Assembly: GCF_024763615.1 (NCBI RefSeq)
Contig: NC_077223.1
Coordinates: forward strand, 38,440,627-38,504,626
DNA length: 64,000 nt
Origin: Phlebotomus papatasi
Taxonomy: Eukaryota > Arthropoda > Insecta > Diptera > Psychodidae
Direction of reading: 5' to 3'
Notes under the pieces: generated by a model
The model's input: the letters and a program-made list of their open reading frames with translations, nothing else
Told to the model about the DNA's origin: nothing
Databases searched by the model: none
In this document: positions 11,664 to 22,628 of the stretch, piece after piece
How positions within the stretch are numbered: the first letter of the stretch is position 1
Layout: each line of letters starts with the position of its first letter
Program-made: the position numbers and the translations under genes

Positions 11664-12495
11664 TTATTGCGAATTTGAGGGTTGAACTTTAGCGAGTTCT
11701 GCCTTAAATTTAGCAATTGTTTCACGTGCCAGTTTCAGTTTATCCTTCAGGATGGTGATTTCTGACTTAACTTTAGCCTTTGCTTCCATGATATTCTCTA
11801 GGGATTTGCGTTTCTTCTCCTCAACTGATCCAGAAAAACAAAAGGAAATCATTTTGAAACTTCCGGAAGGCTCTGCAGAAAACCAGATTTTTTTTACTTA
11901 CAGTCAGTGTCATGCTTCCAGCTATCATTTGAGAGACTCTGCACATTTGTCAGGTAATGCTGCATAAGTTGAGTTGGCTCCTGAAAGACAATCTCCTCAT
12001 ATGACTCCGACACGAGCCCCTTTTTGCTGTCAATCGACGAGATTTCCCCATCGACAATGGGACTCTGGAACAACTTCAGGATGTGATATAACGTCACTGG
12101 GCGTTCCGTGGGATCGTGAAAGTAGATCTTTATGACCACCTCGAACTCTCCCCAACCCGTCTCAGTCACCTCATACGGGGGTTTAGTGAGAATCCGGCTG
12201 GGATTAGCATAACTCTCATGCAATTTGAAATGGATCTTTTTCACATAAATTGACATATCCTCATTGAAATACGGCTTCACGTAGACATTCCACTGATGCG
12301 TGTGACCATCTTCTTCCCTCTTTTTCCCAAAGGATCTAGCAACATTTCCATAAACAATTGGCTTCACGATCGTCAGACCCTGTTTGGGAAAAAGTGAGGT
12401 TAGAAAAAGCAAAACAATGCAAAAAAATTAACTTTTACCTTTACTCTACCCCCAGAATCTGGGCCAAAGTCTGTAGGGATATTAATTGAACTCAT
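11664..12495 (-). CDS. YEATS4: YEATS domain protein GAS41 / YEATS4
   Basis: The exons on the minus strand are 12439-12495, 11902-12379 and 11664-11824, giving 231 aa (human 227). The N-terminus carries FGPDSGGRVK, as in the family. The YEATS fold spans about residues 20-160, with YGNVARSFGKKREEDGHTH, the HESY loop at 73-76 and GWGEF at 94-98; these hold the acyl-lysine pocket residues (His45, Ser75, Tyr76, Trp95, Phe98 by alignment). The C-terminal ~55 residues form a coiled coil (EEKKRKSLENIMEAKAKVKS). The phase-1 junction restores the Phe of KHDTDF, matching the family. It is known as a histone acyl-lysine reader in the TIP60/SRCAP-type chromatin complexes in the nucleus. The stop codon lies within an AATAAA sequence. 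Confidence 0.96.
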
Positions 12496-13556
12496 CTAAG
12501 CACTTATACTTAGTCTAAAGACGGTATTTCGCAGGAAAAATGTAAAAGAACTGCGAGATAAACAAACTTCCAAACCAAAATAGCCAAAACAGTAATAAAA
12601 AACTGTTATACTGTCAGAGTCGATAAGTTTTTCGTTTATTTAACTACATGTAATAAAAGTCGTGTAATATAATACACCAAAAGTATTAATTACTTTACTA
12701 CTATATTTTATTACACATTACATTTTTTACTGAACTCAGCCTAGAGAAGGGATTTTTTAATATTATCATTGGTAAAGCTACAACGAGATCTGAAAAAATG
12801 AAATGAATTCATCAAAAAATAAAAAGAAGTATAAATAAATTACACAACTTTTTGTATTTGACTTTTAAGGATCTATGATTTTTAAAATTAATATAACATA
12901 TTTCGTAGTCAAGCACCAAAGAGATACTGCTTAAGTGCAAGAAAAATAATTCTGTTAAAAAGGCTAAACAAGAGACGTATGTTAAAATTTCTTTCTGAAT
13001 TGTTAGTATTACAGTGGCGGATTTTTGGTAATTTTGTCACATTTAGCGTAAAAGTAACGGTCCATTTTTAATTTTTTTTTATAATAATATTTTTGATCCA
13101 TAAAAGTCAGACATGTCAACTTCTACATATATGGACAGTTCAGTAGAATCACATACAAACAATTCTGAAAGTTTATTTGAAGAAAATATTCAAAATACAA
13201 TAAAATTTATTTTTTGCAGCCGTCTCCTGAAAAATGCTGAAATCCGACATACGCCATTGTAATAAAAAAACGTGCGATATTTTTTGGTGATCGTTCACTT
13301 TGTCCAGAAATTCTTTTAATAAACTTGGAAATAATCCAGTCGGTAAAGAATCTCATATGGTTTTCTAATTCGTTAGAATAAAGTTTACGAAAAAATATTC
13401 ATTTTGAAGTTCCAAGAAGTCATAATTCTCTTAAAATATGATTTTAATTAGAGTGTCGAAAAAGAGCTAACTGGCGAAAAAGTGCTGGCTCCACCCTACA
13501 TAAAATTTTAAATTTTATTTTAGTACAGTAGTGTCTTTCAAATAACTCTCAATCTT
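12496..13556. other. Intergenic DNA upstream of YEATS4
   Basis: It should contain the YEATS4 promoter, but no TATA box or other element stands out. Otherwise it is AT-rich with no gene or clear repeat. Confidence 0.5.
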
Positions 13557-13778
13557 GAGGGTCAATTTTTGAAACTCTCCCTCGCAGTCACGAGCTCTTT
13601 AGTAGCCGAGAGAAATTGACTCGCACACTCTGCAGATTCTTAAGTTACGTGCAAAGAGTACTTGACGTTATAAAGAAGTCGTTACAGAAGGATGTGAATC
13701 TGCGGGATGTGCGAGTTAATTTCTCTCGGCTACTAAAGAGCTCACGGGTGCGAGTGAAAGTTTCGAGAATTGGCCCTC
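13557..13778. mobile_element. Small foldback MITE, 222 bases
   Basis: The left arm (gagggtcaatttttgaaact ... agctctttagtagccgagag) is complementary to the right arm (ctctcggctactaaagagct ... gaattggccctc). The ends and the centre both pair. No coding content. Confidence 0.7.
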
Positions 13779-13859
13779 TGAATGAAGGTAATAACGATAC
13801 ATAGCCTTTTCCGCATTTTTCCCTCAATTCCTATGTTCACTTGCAGGTGGCTAGTTGCC

Positions 13860-14395
13860 TGGTAGACCCTGGTACACTCAGGTGAATGATAAAAGTTTAG
13901 GTAGCCAACCCTAGTGGGAAGTCACGAACCTGAGGCTAACGAACAAGGGATGTGGTCTCTCTAGAGAGGATTGGGCGAGAGGCTAACAACCCCTCCCCGT
14001 AAAAGCAAGATTGTTACGAAAATTCGCAAAAAGCCTCCGATTGGACGGACTTTTCGACAGTGACCTATGCTATGTTTCTGAAGCGAACTGACAGGGAGTC
14101 GCTAGGACTGGATGAGGTTAGTGCGATAGGTCCGGTCCCTTAAAGAGACGTTTCAAACACCTAAGTAAGTAAGTGAGTAAGGACTACTTTCATTTATAAA
14201 TAAGAGAAAAAGCCCCATTACAAAATGCCCCATTTAAGAAACAACCCCTCCCCATAAAAATAAGATTGTTACGAAAACTCCGGAGCGTCCGATAGGACGG
14301 ACTTTACAAGATCGACCTATGCTACGTTTTAGACCTAGCTGACGGAGAGTCGCCAGGACTGGAGGAGCTTCCCGTCCCCCTAAGTAAGTTATTAA
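13860..14395. mobile_element. Two partial non-LTR-type 3' tails
   Basis: Two related segments (about 13970-14185 and 14235-14390) share caacccctccccgtaaaa, gattgttacgaaaa, ggacggactttac/cg, gacctatgcta and gagtcgc(t/c)aggactgga. Each ends in a TAAG-rich tail (cctaagtaagtaagtgagta). This layout suits 5'-truncated non-LTR retrotransposon 3' ends. The clade cannot be fixed without a search. Confidence 0.45.
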
Positions 14396-14409
14396 ACAAA
14401 ACCGTGCTA

Positions 14410-15382
14410 GGGGAATGTAGGCAGGCTTCGCACGTGTGAGCTTTCAAACGATGCGAATTTTCTCTTTATGTTCAGAGTTGGTTCCGCATTTCTTAGCAAT
14501 AAATTAAGTATTTATGAACCTTATCTTCAATGTTAAAATAGGCAGCCAAACCCTACTTTCCTAGGTGCTAGGATCACAAATAGAAAATTAGTCCAAAAGG
14601 GGTAATTTTGATGGCGCACATTTCATTTGATTTCTCTAAAAAAAATCACTTATACAGTAGGTAAAGAATATACTTGAGATGATATTTACATAATATTTTT
14701 TTTTCATCGGAGGGAAATTATTTTCACGGTGGCGGAAAATTCGCAAGTACTACACTGTGTTTGGTTTCAAACACTGAATGTGTGAGCTTTCGCACATCCA
14801 TCAGACAACTTCATCTTGAAAATCATAACCTCACTAAAGCCTCATAAGCCACCAGTGAGACATCGTGGTCATTTCCTCTTTGACAGAGGTACAGTCCCCT
14901 TCCCATCTCCATGAGACGACGGTTATTGACAGCGTGAACCGTGTGAACATGTTCATAGTCGATTTTTCGATATTTATTTCGAAGAAAAAAAACAGTGCTC
15001 CAGAAAATGTGAAAAAATGTGTTTTAAAGATCTTCTTTTGCAGTGATACTTTCCGCGGGTTCACGGGGGTACAGAATAACAATCGGAGAATAATTGTTAA
15101 TTGTAGAAAAAATTTATTTCGAGAAAAAAACCAATGACGAACCCAAACCCCCCTCGTGTGAACGCTGCCCCCGAAGGCGAGAATCGCACAAATCGTCATA
15201 TTTTTTTTCATTTTCCTGTCCAGGAAAAACCAACAATTCTGTGATAGTGAACTAGGCATGCATAGAAACCTAAAAGATCAGAGAACTTTTTGATGTAGTC
15301 ACTGCCCATTTTACAGTTTAGTCAGAAAAAAGTCCTGAATATATGAAGCACAAAAAATGTGCGAAGGCTGCCTAAATTCCCC
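14410..15382. mobile_element. TIR element with TA flanks, ~970 bases
   Basis: The left end GGGGAATGTAGGCAGGCTTC and the right end (complement of GGGGAATTTAGGCAGCCTTC) are inverted, followed inward by gcac/gtgc, with TA outside both (14408-14409, 15383-15384). It contains a 141-codon minus-strand frame with no recognised motif, which I do not call a gene. Confidence 0.6.
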
Positions 15383-15562
15383 TAATATTTTACAAAATAC
15401 AGAAATGAATATTTTACTTTTTTTTTACTACAGTGTAAATTAGTCATACCCGTATATTTTTCGACGTGTAAAATATAAAGCATATGCTTCCCCCACCACG
15501 AGTAAAATCAAAGTTACCTCCCCCGCGGCCTTTTGTTTTTCCAGCATTTTTCCCCGGAAAGA

Positions 15563-15801
15563 ATGTTCAGAATCCAAGGAATCCCTCAAGTGGACCCCAC
15601 TGAAGAGCGCCGGAGAGTCCGGGAAGCCGTGAAGAAGAATGTCGTTACATTTGTGGCTCTTTGTGCAGCAATAAGAATAGGTAAACTCCATGCATCCCAT
15701 GCATATTCAAAAGTGAGGTTATGTCCTAATATTTCCGGGGTTTTTACCACTTTTCAGCCCCCATTATCCTCAGGGAGCTGGGAAATGCCTTCAGCAAGTG
15801 A
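15563..15801 (+). CDS. TOMM5: Tom5, small subunit of the mitochondrial TOM complex
   Basis: Two exons, 15563-15680 and 15758-15801 (77-base intron, gtaaac..ttttcag), encode 53 aa, about the family length of 51. It starts MFRIQGIPQVDPTEERRRVR, which resembles the conserved MFRIEG...DPEE..R start of animal TOMM5. A single hydrophobic segment (VVTFVALCAAIRI, about 27-39) continues across the junction into APIILRELGNAFSK, matching the family's RVTPFILKKL end. This places it as a tail-anchored protein of the outer mitochondrial membrane that helps assemble the import channel. The 3' end faces the coiled-coil gene 77 bases away. It is too short and split for simple gene finders. Confidence 0.9.
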
Positions 15802-15878
15802 TGCAAATACAGAAGTTTTGTAGATTTATGTAAATTTTCTAAGGAATTTTGATACACTTACCTTAATTGTGGGGACTT

Positions 15879-18800
15879 TTATTGGGTACTCTTGAAATGC
15901 CCCTTGATTTGTTTCTGGAGCAACTCAAAGCGATTTTGTTTCACTACGGCCTTTTGGGCCTCCCTGAGGAGACATAATTGCTCCCGGCGGATCTCCTTCT
16001 CAGTTTTGTGAAGTATGAGAACGGGAATCCGATCAAGTTGATGGAGTAGCTCCATGACGTAATCGTGGAGTTTAGCAAATTTCTCACTGGATGTCATCTG
16101 TTCATCAATTTGGGGGCACCTTCTCTCCTTGGGAACAATGAAGTCATACAGCTGATTGCATATGGCCTTTATTTTGATTCTCGATGCTGCTGGACTCTTG
16201 ATACTTCTCTCCAGGGGCTTTCCCATCACCTGCTTCACCTCAAAGTTCAACAGGTAAGCTCTCTCCTCCAAGAAGGTCTCTTGAGCAGTCTGGAATTTCA
16301 TCATTTTGCGCTGATTCTTCTCAGAACGGTCAAAGGTCAATTTCAGGCCATCCGCCTGGCGCATAAAGATCTCATAGATCCACAGGGTTTTATTGTATTG
16401 ATTCAGGGAAGTAAAAACTTTCTGCTTAAGAGTTTGCAGACCATTTCTCAGTAGAATGGGATCAGGAACAATGCTTTTCATCTTCTCAATATTTGGAAAG
16501 ATTTCTCTTTCGAAAAATTTCCGAATATTCTCAGGAGACGTCTTATCTCTCACGTTTATCCTTGAACAGTTCTCAATGATATCCACAGCCTCATGGAGAT
16601 CCCCAGAGGCCGAACGGTGGATCCAGTCATTGAGTTTGCGCCATTCAGGCTCCATCAGGAGATAATAGTAATTCTGGAGCTTCATCAGAGTATCCCATTT
16701 TCTTTCCTCCTCGAGAAGAGATTCAGTGACAAATTCCAATTCAGCTCTGAAAATTCAAACGTAAAATTTTTAATGAGTTTTTTAAAGCATTAAAAACGGG
16801 TAGAAATCATTAGAGCTTTGCAGACTGCTCGAACTCGTGACTTAAATTATCATGTAGATTCCCCAAAAACTGCTTTAGTACTAAATTAATAAAGTTGTTC
16901 TTCGACTTAACTAATCTACACAGTAAAAAAATAACACTATTATAGTGTGTAATCTTTCACACAACTATTATAGTATTAAATTTAGAAAAATTGTTTAATT
17001 TAAAGTTGTTGAATTTCAAGTTGTTGAATTTAAAAATTGTTAAATTTTTATATGTAAACTCAAAAATTGTTGAATTTTCATTTCATTTCGTTTATTTTAG
17101 TTTTTTTTTTGCCTCTTTAGACATTTGTAATGTTTTTTCCTGTACTCGGGATCCTCCCTAATGCGGATAATTACATCTGATGCTCGGATCTTCACAATAT
17201 ACTTATTATGCATATAAATACTTGATGTTCTATATGACTTTTGCCCAATGAAAAGCATCTCGACTGAAGTATATGTCTTAAATGGAAATTCAACAATTTT
17301 TACACAACTTTCGTTTAAAAATTCAACAACTTTTGTCTGAAAATTTTTTATGACTATAATAGTGAGAAATTTTACACAGATCGCAATTAAATAATTAATT
17401 TATCCGATTTCACTCTATTATAGTGTTAAAATTTTACACATTTTCAAATTAAACAGCCTTGTTGGAAATTGTTCAACTATAATAGTGGTAATTTTCAATC
17501 ACGTGACAATAAATTACCAAATTATTGTGCATTTTTTAAAAATATTTTTAAATTAAACAACTAAAATGGTCGATTTTGCACTATTATAGTACACAGAAAA
17601 AAATATTTTGTAAAAATGTTCGTAAATGTTTGTGAATTCCTATTGGGGAGTTACGAAATGCTCGTGAATCGTATAACCCACAAACAAGTTCGTAAAAGTT
17701 TGTACCTTTTTCACAAACATTGTTCGTAACACGATCACTTGACGAGAATTTTTTGTAATTTTACAAACATGTTTTCGTAAATGTTCGTAAACATACAAAA
17801 AAATTTCGTAAAATTTTGTCATTTGTTCGTAAATGTTTGTTTCCTTGTCGAACATTTACGAACATATGACAAAATGTTACGAACATTCTTTGCGTGTTTA
17901 CGAACAAACATTTGTAGAAGTACAAAAAATGTTTGTCAAGTGATCATGTTACAAACAATGTTTGTGAAAAAAAATACAAACTTTTACGAACATTTTTACA
18001 AAATATTTTTTTCTTTGTACCTTGCAATGTTTACCATTTTTAAATATTGATTTTAAAAATGTGTATAATCTAAATAAAGTTTTGGGGGCGTGGACTATTT
18101 TTCAATGAATCTAGTTGTTTGTGCTTCGTTCAAAATTTTATTGTTGGTTATGTCGTGTTCCTAAATATCCTTGCTATTGGCTTTATCTATTTGAAAAATT
18201 AACATATGGACTTTAATTGACCATAATTCTTGAAAGGGGCGTGGCCTATATTTTTTCTTAGTTTACTTGTAGGAATTCAAATATTACCTGCAAAATATAT
18301 TTTTTAATCTTACCTTAATGTTTCAACTTGAAGGCTGAGTTCTTTTGTCTTCTGCTGAAGTGGCTTTAATGCCTGAGCCTTGCGAATGACTCTGTCATAT
18401 GAGTCATTCTTAATGTTAGTTAAAAAATCTGAACAAATGTTTGAAAAGTTCTCAACTTCCTTAATAGATGCTTCTTCAGCCTTCTGCTGCTCCAGCAAAT
18501 TCAACAAATTCTCTGATGTATAGTACATTGAGAAGATCTTCCTTGTTGCCTCTCTCAATTTCAATATGTCACTCTTTACGCAGAATTTTCTGGCTGGTGG
18601 TCGATGCCGTAAGTCATTGATATAATTATCGTCCCATTCTGTTGCCAAGCGATGCAGAAATTTCTCGTCAAACCCAAAACGTTCTTCGTCAAAAGCTCTT
18701 GAGGTGACATTAAGGCGATCCCGGGTCTCTGGACGATCCCTAAGGGCACTTGTGTAGAACTTTTGCCACCTGGTGACTGTAAAATAATCTCTTACTTAGT

Positions 18801-19882
18801 GCGATCTAGAAAGATAATCTGCCAATGAATTAATATAACTTCTTACACATTTTTGGCTTTCTGAATTTCTCCATAAATCTAGGATCTAAGTACAAGGGTC
18901 CTAAACTCGATTCTCTCTTTGTAAATTTCATGTGACGTTTTCTTGTGAAGATTTTTGGAGGTCTATAAAGTTGATAGTTAATTCTCTTGGTTTTCCGCGC
19001 ACTTTTCCGTTCCAACTTCTCAATCTTTATCACTGGATCATCAGCAATATCTACGCTACTTGGTCGTGAACCTTCCTTTCCGGAATGCTTGAATTCCTCG
19101 AAGCAAATAACTTCTTTTGGACCACCGTAAATCTCTTCAAAATCCCTCAAATTCACTTTGTAACATTCTCGGATAAAATTTCGATATCTTTCCCGTAGTT
19201 CCGACGTTGTAGATTTGAGACGTTTAAGCTTATGCACGTGCTTTGGCGACGCTCCCTTAGCATCGTCGGCCATTTTGTCGGCGCCATCTTGAGTTTTTGC
19301 CAGAGAAAGCCTAGACCGATCATAGAGAAGCATACAAATTCTTCTCAATTGACTTTTGCTCAAGAAGCGATTCCTCAAGCGATCTTTCTTTCTTCTTGGT
19401 TGAAATTTAAACGTTGGTATGACAAAATAAGGGGTTTTGATCAAAGTCAAGCTCTTAACATTCTCAACGCTATCATCAGATGAACAATCACTTGCTGGCG
19501 GCAATGGCGTCTTCATGTGAAGAAGTCTAGCTCGCCTAAGTGCTCTATTCTGTCCTTTTTTCTTCTCAAAATACCCTTCAGCTCGACGTGTCATTGTATG
19601 GGGAATTAGGAATTTATCATGGGTTTGAGTGAGGCGATCAGGAGCCAGTGGACGCGGAAATGGACCGTAGAATGTACCCTCAAGATGAGGAATCTTCCTC
19701 ACAGGAGTCTTCTTAATGACCCCAATGGGGACGTGTTGTGCATCTGGACCAGGTGAAGGTGTTTTAGCTTTCAAATAGACTTTTTGGGGACTCCGTTTAG
19801 CTTTGATATCATCAATCCATTTTCGAAAGTTAAATTCTTCGCTGGTTTTCTGGAAACTGCGTTGAATTTCCTTTTCCCATTC
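15879..19882 (-). CDS. Long coiled-coil protein, possibly axonemal; 5' exon(s) missing
   Basis: Three frame-consistent exons on the minus strand, 18847-19882, 18314-18776 and 15879-16746, encode 788 residues. The first begins after a clean acceptor (tttttttttcag) with no in-frame ATG, so at least one 5' exon lies upstream and was not found. The first ~350 residues are basic and rich in Arg/Lys/Pro. From about residue 420 on it is mostly predicted helix and coiled coil (TLRAELEFVTESLLEEERKW). The segment NYYYLLMEPEWRKLNDW after a coiled coil recalls the end of DUF4200 domains in ciliary proteins such as CFAP100, but that link is weak. I do not recognise the family firmly. The stop codon lies within AATAAA. 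Intron 2 carries foldback repeats. Confidence 0.75.
16916..17588. repeat. Region with repeated CTATTATAGT motif in coiled-coil gene intron
   Basis: The self-complementary phrase actattatagt recurs (about 16938, 16968, 17410, 17477, 17580) in both senses around a non-repeat core. Left and right ends both carry acacagaaaaa/acacagtaaaaaa-type phrases. It looks like a decayed foldback element. Confidence 0.45.
17589..18020. mobile_element. Foldback MITE, 432 bases
   Basis: The left end gtacacagaaaaaaatattt and the right end are complementary. The interior is made of tgttcgtaaatgtttgt-type phrases and their complements, so the whole element folds on itself. It sits in the intron between 16747 and 18313 of the coiled-coil gene. 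Confidence 0.7.
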
Positions 19883-21254
19883 CTGAAAAAAAAACGTTTT
19901 TTTTTTACAAAACGGTTATGAATCGTTGACTTGTTTGCACTAGAAATGCCACATCGCAAGTTCATAAAACTACCGCTAGGGGCGCTAATATTAAAAAGAA
20001 AATTTTTCAATTTTCTAAGTTAAATAACTCGAAAATTCCTTTATGCATCGGGCTGAAATTTTAGTATGTTGTAGCCGCAGATTATATCTATTAAACAAAA
20101 AAATATATAAGTCTATCAATAAACCCTGACCCGAGCTATGAGGGGTCAAAGTGCGAAAATTGACCGGCTCTATCTCCGGTTCTAATTAACATTTTGAGCT
20201 GAATTTTGGGTTTTTGGTTTCGTCTCGATGAGCATTTTCAGATGGAAGTTCAAAAAGTCACCACAGGTAGCGCTGCGTAGTGTCGTAGTCCGATCTAGGA
20301 TGTTTTCAAAAAGTGGCGTGGGTTCGCTGTGATTTCAATATAACCAGAGATAAAAGGGGTCAAAGTTCACGAAATTTAAAAAATCATATCTCCGGTTCTA
20401 TTGGCCCGATTTTAATAAGTGAGGACTCAAACGAAAGATATCATAAAATGCTACAACTTTTTAAAATATTTGAATTTCGTGGGGCCAACACCAGGGGCGC
20501 CACAGTCGAAAAACCAATTTCAATATCACATAACCTCAATTATCTCGACTGTCGCTGAACAGATTTTGATGATTACTTTGACATAATTGTAGAGGACATT
20601 TGTCTCTACATTTCGTCCATACATTATTTTCCGCTCAGACTACGCTATCACTCCGATTTTGCCGTTTAAGTGTGAAAAAATTGATTTTTCCCATAATATC
20701 GCTTTGAAATCACTCAGATGCCAATTTGACTGCCTCTACTCCACAAAGACACTTAAAATAGGGTTTTAAATAGAAAGTCTCACAAAATACAACAATTCTT
20801 GGATATAGTTGAAGTTCACCAAATGAACACTTGGGGCGCTGTGGTCGAAAAAACAAGTTCAGAAACAAACAACCTCGATTATCTCGGCTTCTGATTAATC
20901 GATGAGATCTAGTCTAGTTCTATGGCAAGATTATAGAGAACACTCTGGTTCACACTTCACCCATTATCACTTTTCTGTCAGTCCATCCAAAACCTTGATA
21001 TTTTGGTTTCTTTGGTTTAAATAAAAAAATAATGTATAAATGCACGAATTTAATTCAAGATAACTGAATGGCGTCCCGGGCGTCCCCCAACTTCAGCTCT
21101 AAGTCGAATTTGCATGCATTCCGAGTTAGCACACGTTAAGAATTTAACGTGCAACTTTGTAAAACAGGGTTCTCTCTGCCAGAAAAGTGAGAAAACGAGA
21201 AAAGCGCTTTTCAAGCCATTTTCGAAAAAAACACACAAAAGACTGCAAATCGTT
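19883..21254. other. Upstream or intronic DNA with two degenerate repeat blocks
   Basis: From about 20140 to 20990, phrases such as atatctccggttcta, acctcgattatctcgg/acctcaattatctcga and ggggccaacaccaggggcgc/aacacttggggcgc recur in two or three diverged blocks of roughly 300 bases. The missing 5' exon of the coiled-coil gene may lie here, but none can be supported. Confidence 0.45.
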
Positions 21255-21660
21255 TGACCAATGCAGCGGCTAGACATGATAATGACGTTTCTTGTCGCCG
21301 TAAGACATCAGAAATTGCTTCGCTTTTTTGTTACTTTTTGCTCTATATACCTTACGTTACTTTTTACCCCAAGTGGCCATTTTTAATAAAAGGATTTCTG
21401 GGGAAAAGAACCTTTGTGAAATTCTAAAATAAATAGCGGATTCGTATTCAAAGAATACAAATTATTTAAGAAATATTCACCAGTGCATCAATTTTGGAAA
21501 ATAAGTAGGTAATAATTGATATCTTCTGCAAGGAAAATATTTCAAAAATAGGGCTAAAAACTTCGATATTTTTTATTTTCTAAATTCCTTGTTCGAATTC
21601 TAAGAAACTTACGACATTGTAGAAGGTCTATGGAGGCTATCTATAGAAAAAAATTTGAGC
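21255..21660. mobile_element. Internal copy of the GGGGAGACTGGGG TIR element (partial, inverted)
   Basis: In reverse complement this matches 29220-29362 and 31196-31430, the two halves of the nested element in the big zinc-finger gene. Shared blocks include the phrases around 21365-21430 and 21540-21655. Here the two blocks are joined directly, so it shows what the site looked like before the insertion. Confidence 0.7.
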
Positions 21661-21917
21661 CGCTATTCTGGCATCAAATTATTTGAAATGCAACGACTTT
21701 TTGTTCATTTGCATACTCATATTAAGTTTACATACGCATTTTTATTGGCAATTACATTAAAAACTTCATAATAATGCAAAATCCTAACATAACTTAAGTC
21801 AAACCATGACAAATTTTGGAATATTTGCTTTTTTCGATAATTATAGACAAACTTTAAAAATGTAACAAACTTTTTCAAGTTTAACTGCCAACCGAATTAA
21901 AAAATCCCGATCTTAAA

Positions 21918-21952
21918 AGAGCCGAATTAGCGAGAGTCTACTGTACATCTTT
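21918..21952. mobile_element. Right end of a pogo/Tigger-like element
   Basis: Read in complement, the sequence is TACAGTAGACTCTCGCTAAT followed by tcgg, the usual terminus of pogo/Tigger-type elements (CAGT next to a TA). Only this end is clear. Confidence 0.5.
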
Positions 21953-22073
21953 TTTGCCATGGATATGTAAGTGAACAAGATCATAAAAAGGTATGCTAGA
22001 AAGTCAATAGTTAAATTTTAAAAGTTAGGTGTAATACAACCTAACACTTTTCGATTTTTTTTTTGTCAAAGTA

Positions 22074-22391
22074 CAGTAGACTCTTCGATATCCGGCTGTC
22101 TAGGGGATAAAATGACATTTAGGTTTTTTGAATGAGCAACGGTTTTTCTATTTTGTGCAGTGTGAATTTATTTTCTGTCTGACAAAGAAAAAGAGAATTT
22201 TCTTCATGGTGTGCTTATGTTTCATTTTTTATCACAATTATGTATTAAAAACTTCGATACAATGTTAATAATACTTTAATTCACTCTGGACAAACTTCAT
22301 GTTTAGTGAAAATAATTTTGAATATGTCAACCGCCAGTGTTTGGCAGCTGTCACCCGGATAACGAAGTGCCGGATAACGAAGAGTTGAGTG
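22074..22391. mobile_element. Pogo-like MITE just upstream of the first zinc-finger gene
   Basis: The left end CAGTAGACTCTTCGATATCC and the right end (complement of CACTCAACTCTTCGTTATCC) are inverted, with TA outside each (22072-22073, 22392-22393). It ends about 240 bases before the start codon at 22629, so it may overlap the promoter. Confidence 0.65.
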
Positions 22392-22628
22392 TAATTGAAT
22401 AATGGTTCTTCAATGGAAATAATTCAAGGAAACAAGTGAACCTTTTACCTTAATTATCTTAAGAGGTTTAAAGTTAAACTGGTTTAAAACTAAACCTCTT
22501 TTCTGTTCGTGGTGAATTTGTAAGTGGTGAATTATTATGCCGACGTCAATCAAAGTGGTCGACAGCTTTTATAAACGCGTGAAAGAAAACAAATAATATA
22601 TATATTTTGTGTGACTTTTCAATAAATA

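Noticed and set aside
14834..15259. 141-codon minus-strand gene
   Set aside because: It lies inside a TIR element, has low-complexity Phe/Lys composition and no transposase motif.
19771..20010. 79-codon minus-strand frame as first exon of the coiled-coil gene
   Set aside because: It is in the wrong frame for the acceptor at 19882 and spans the polypyrimidine tract.
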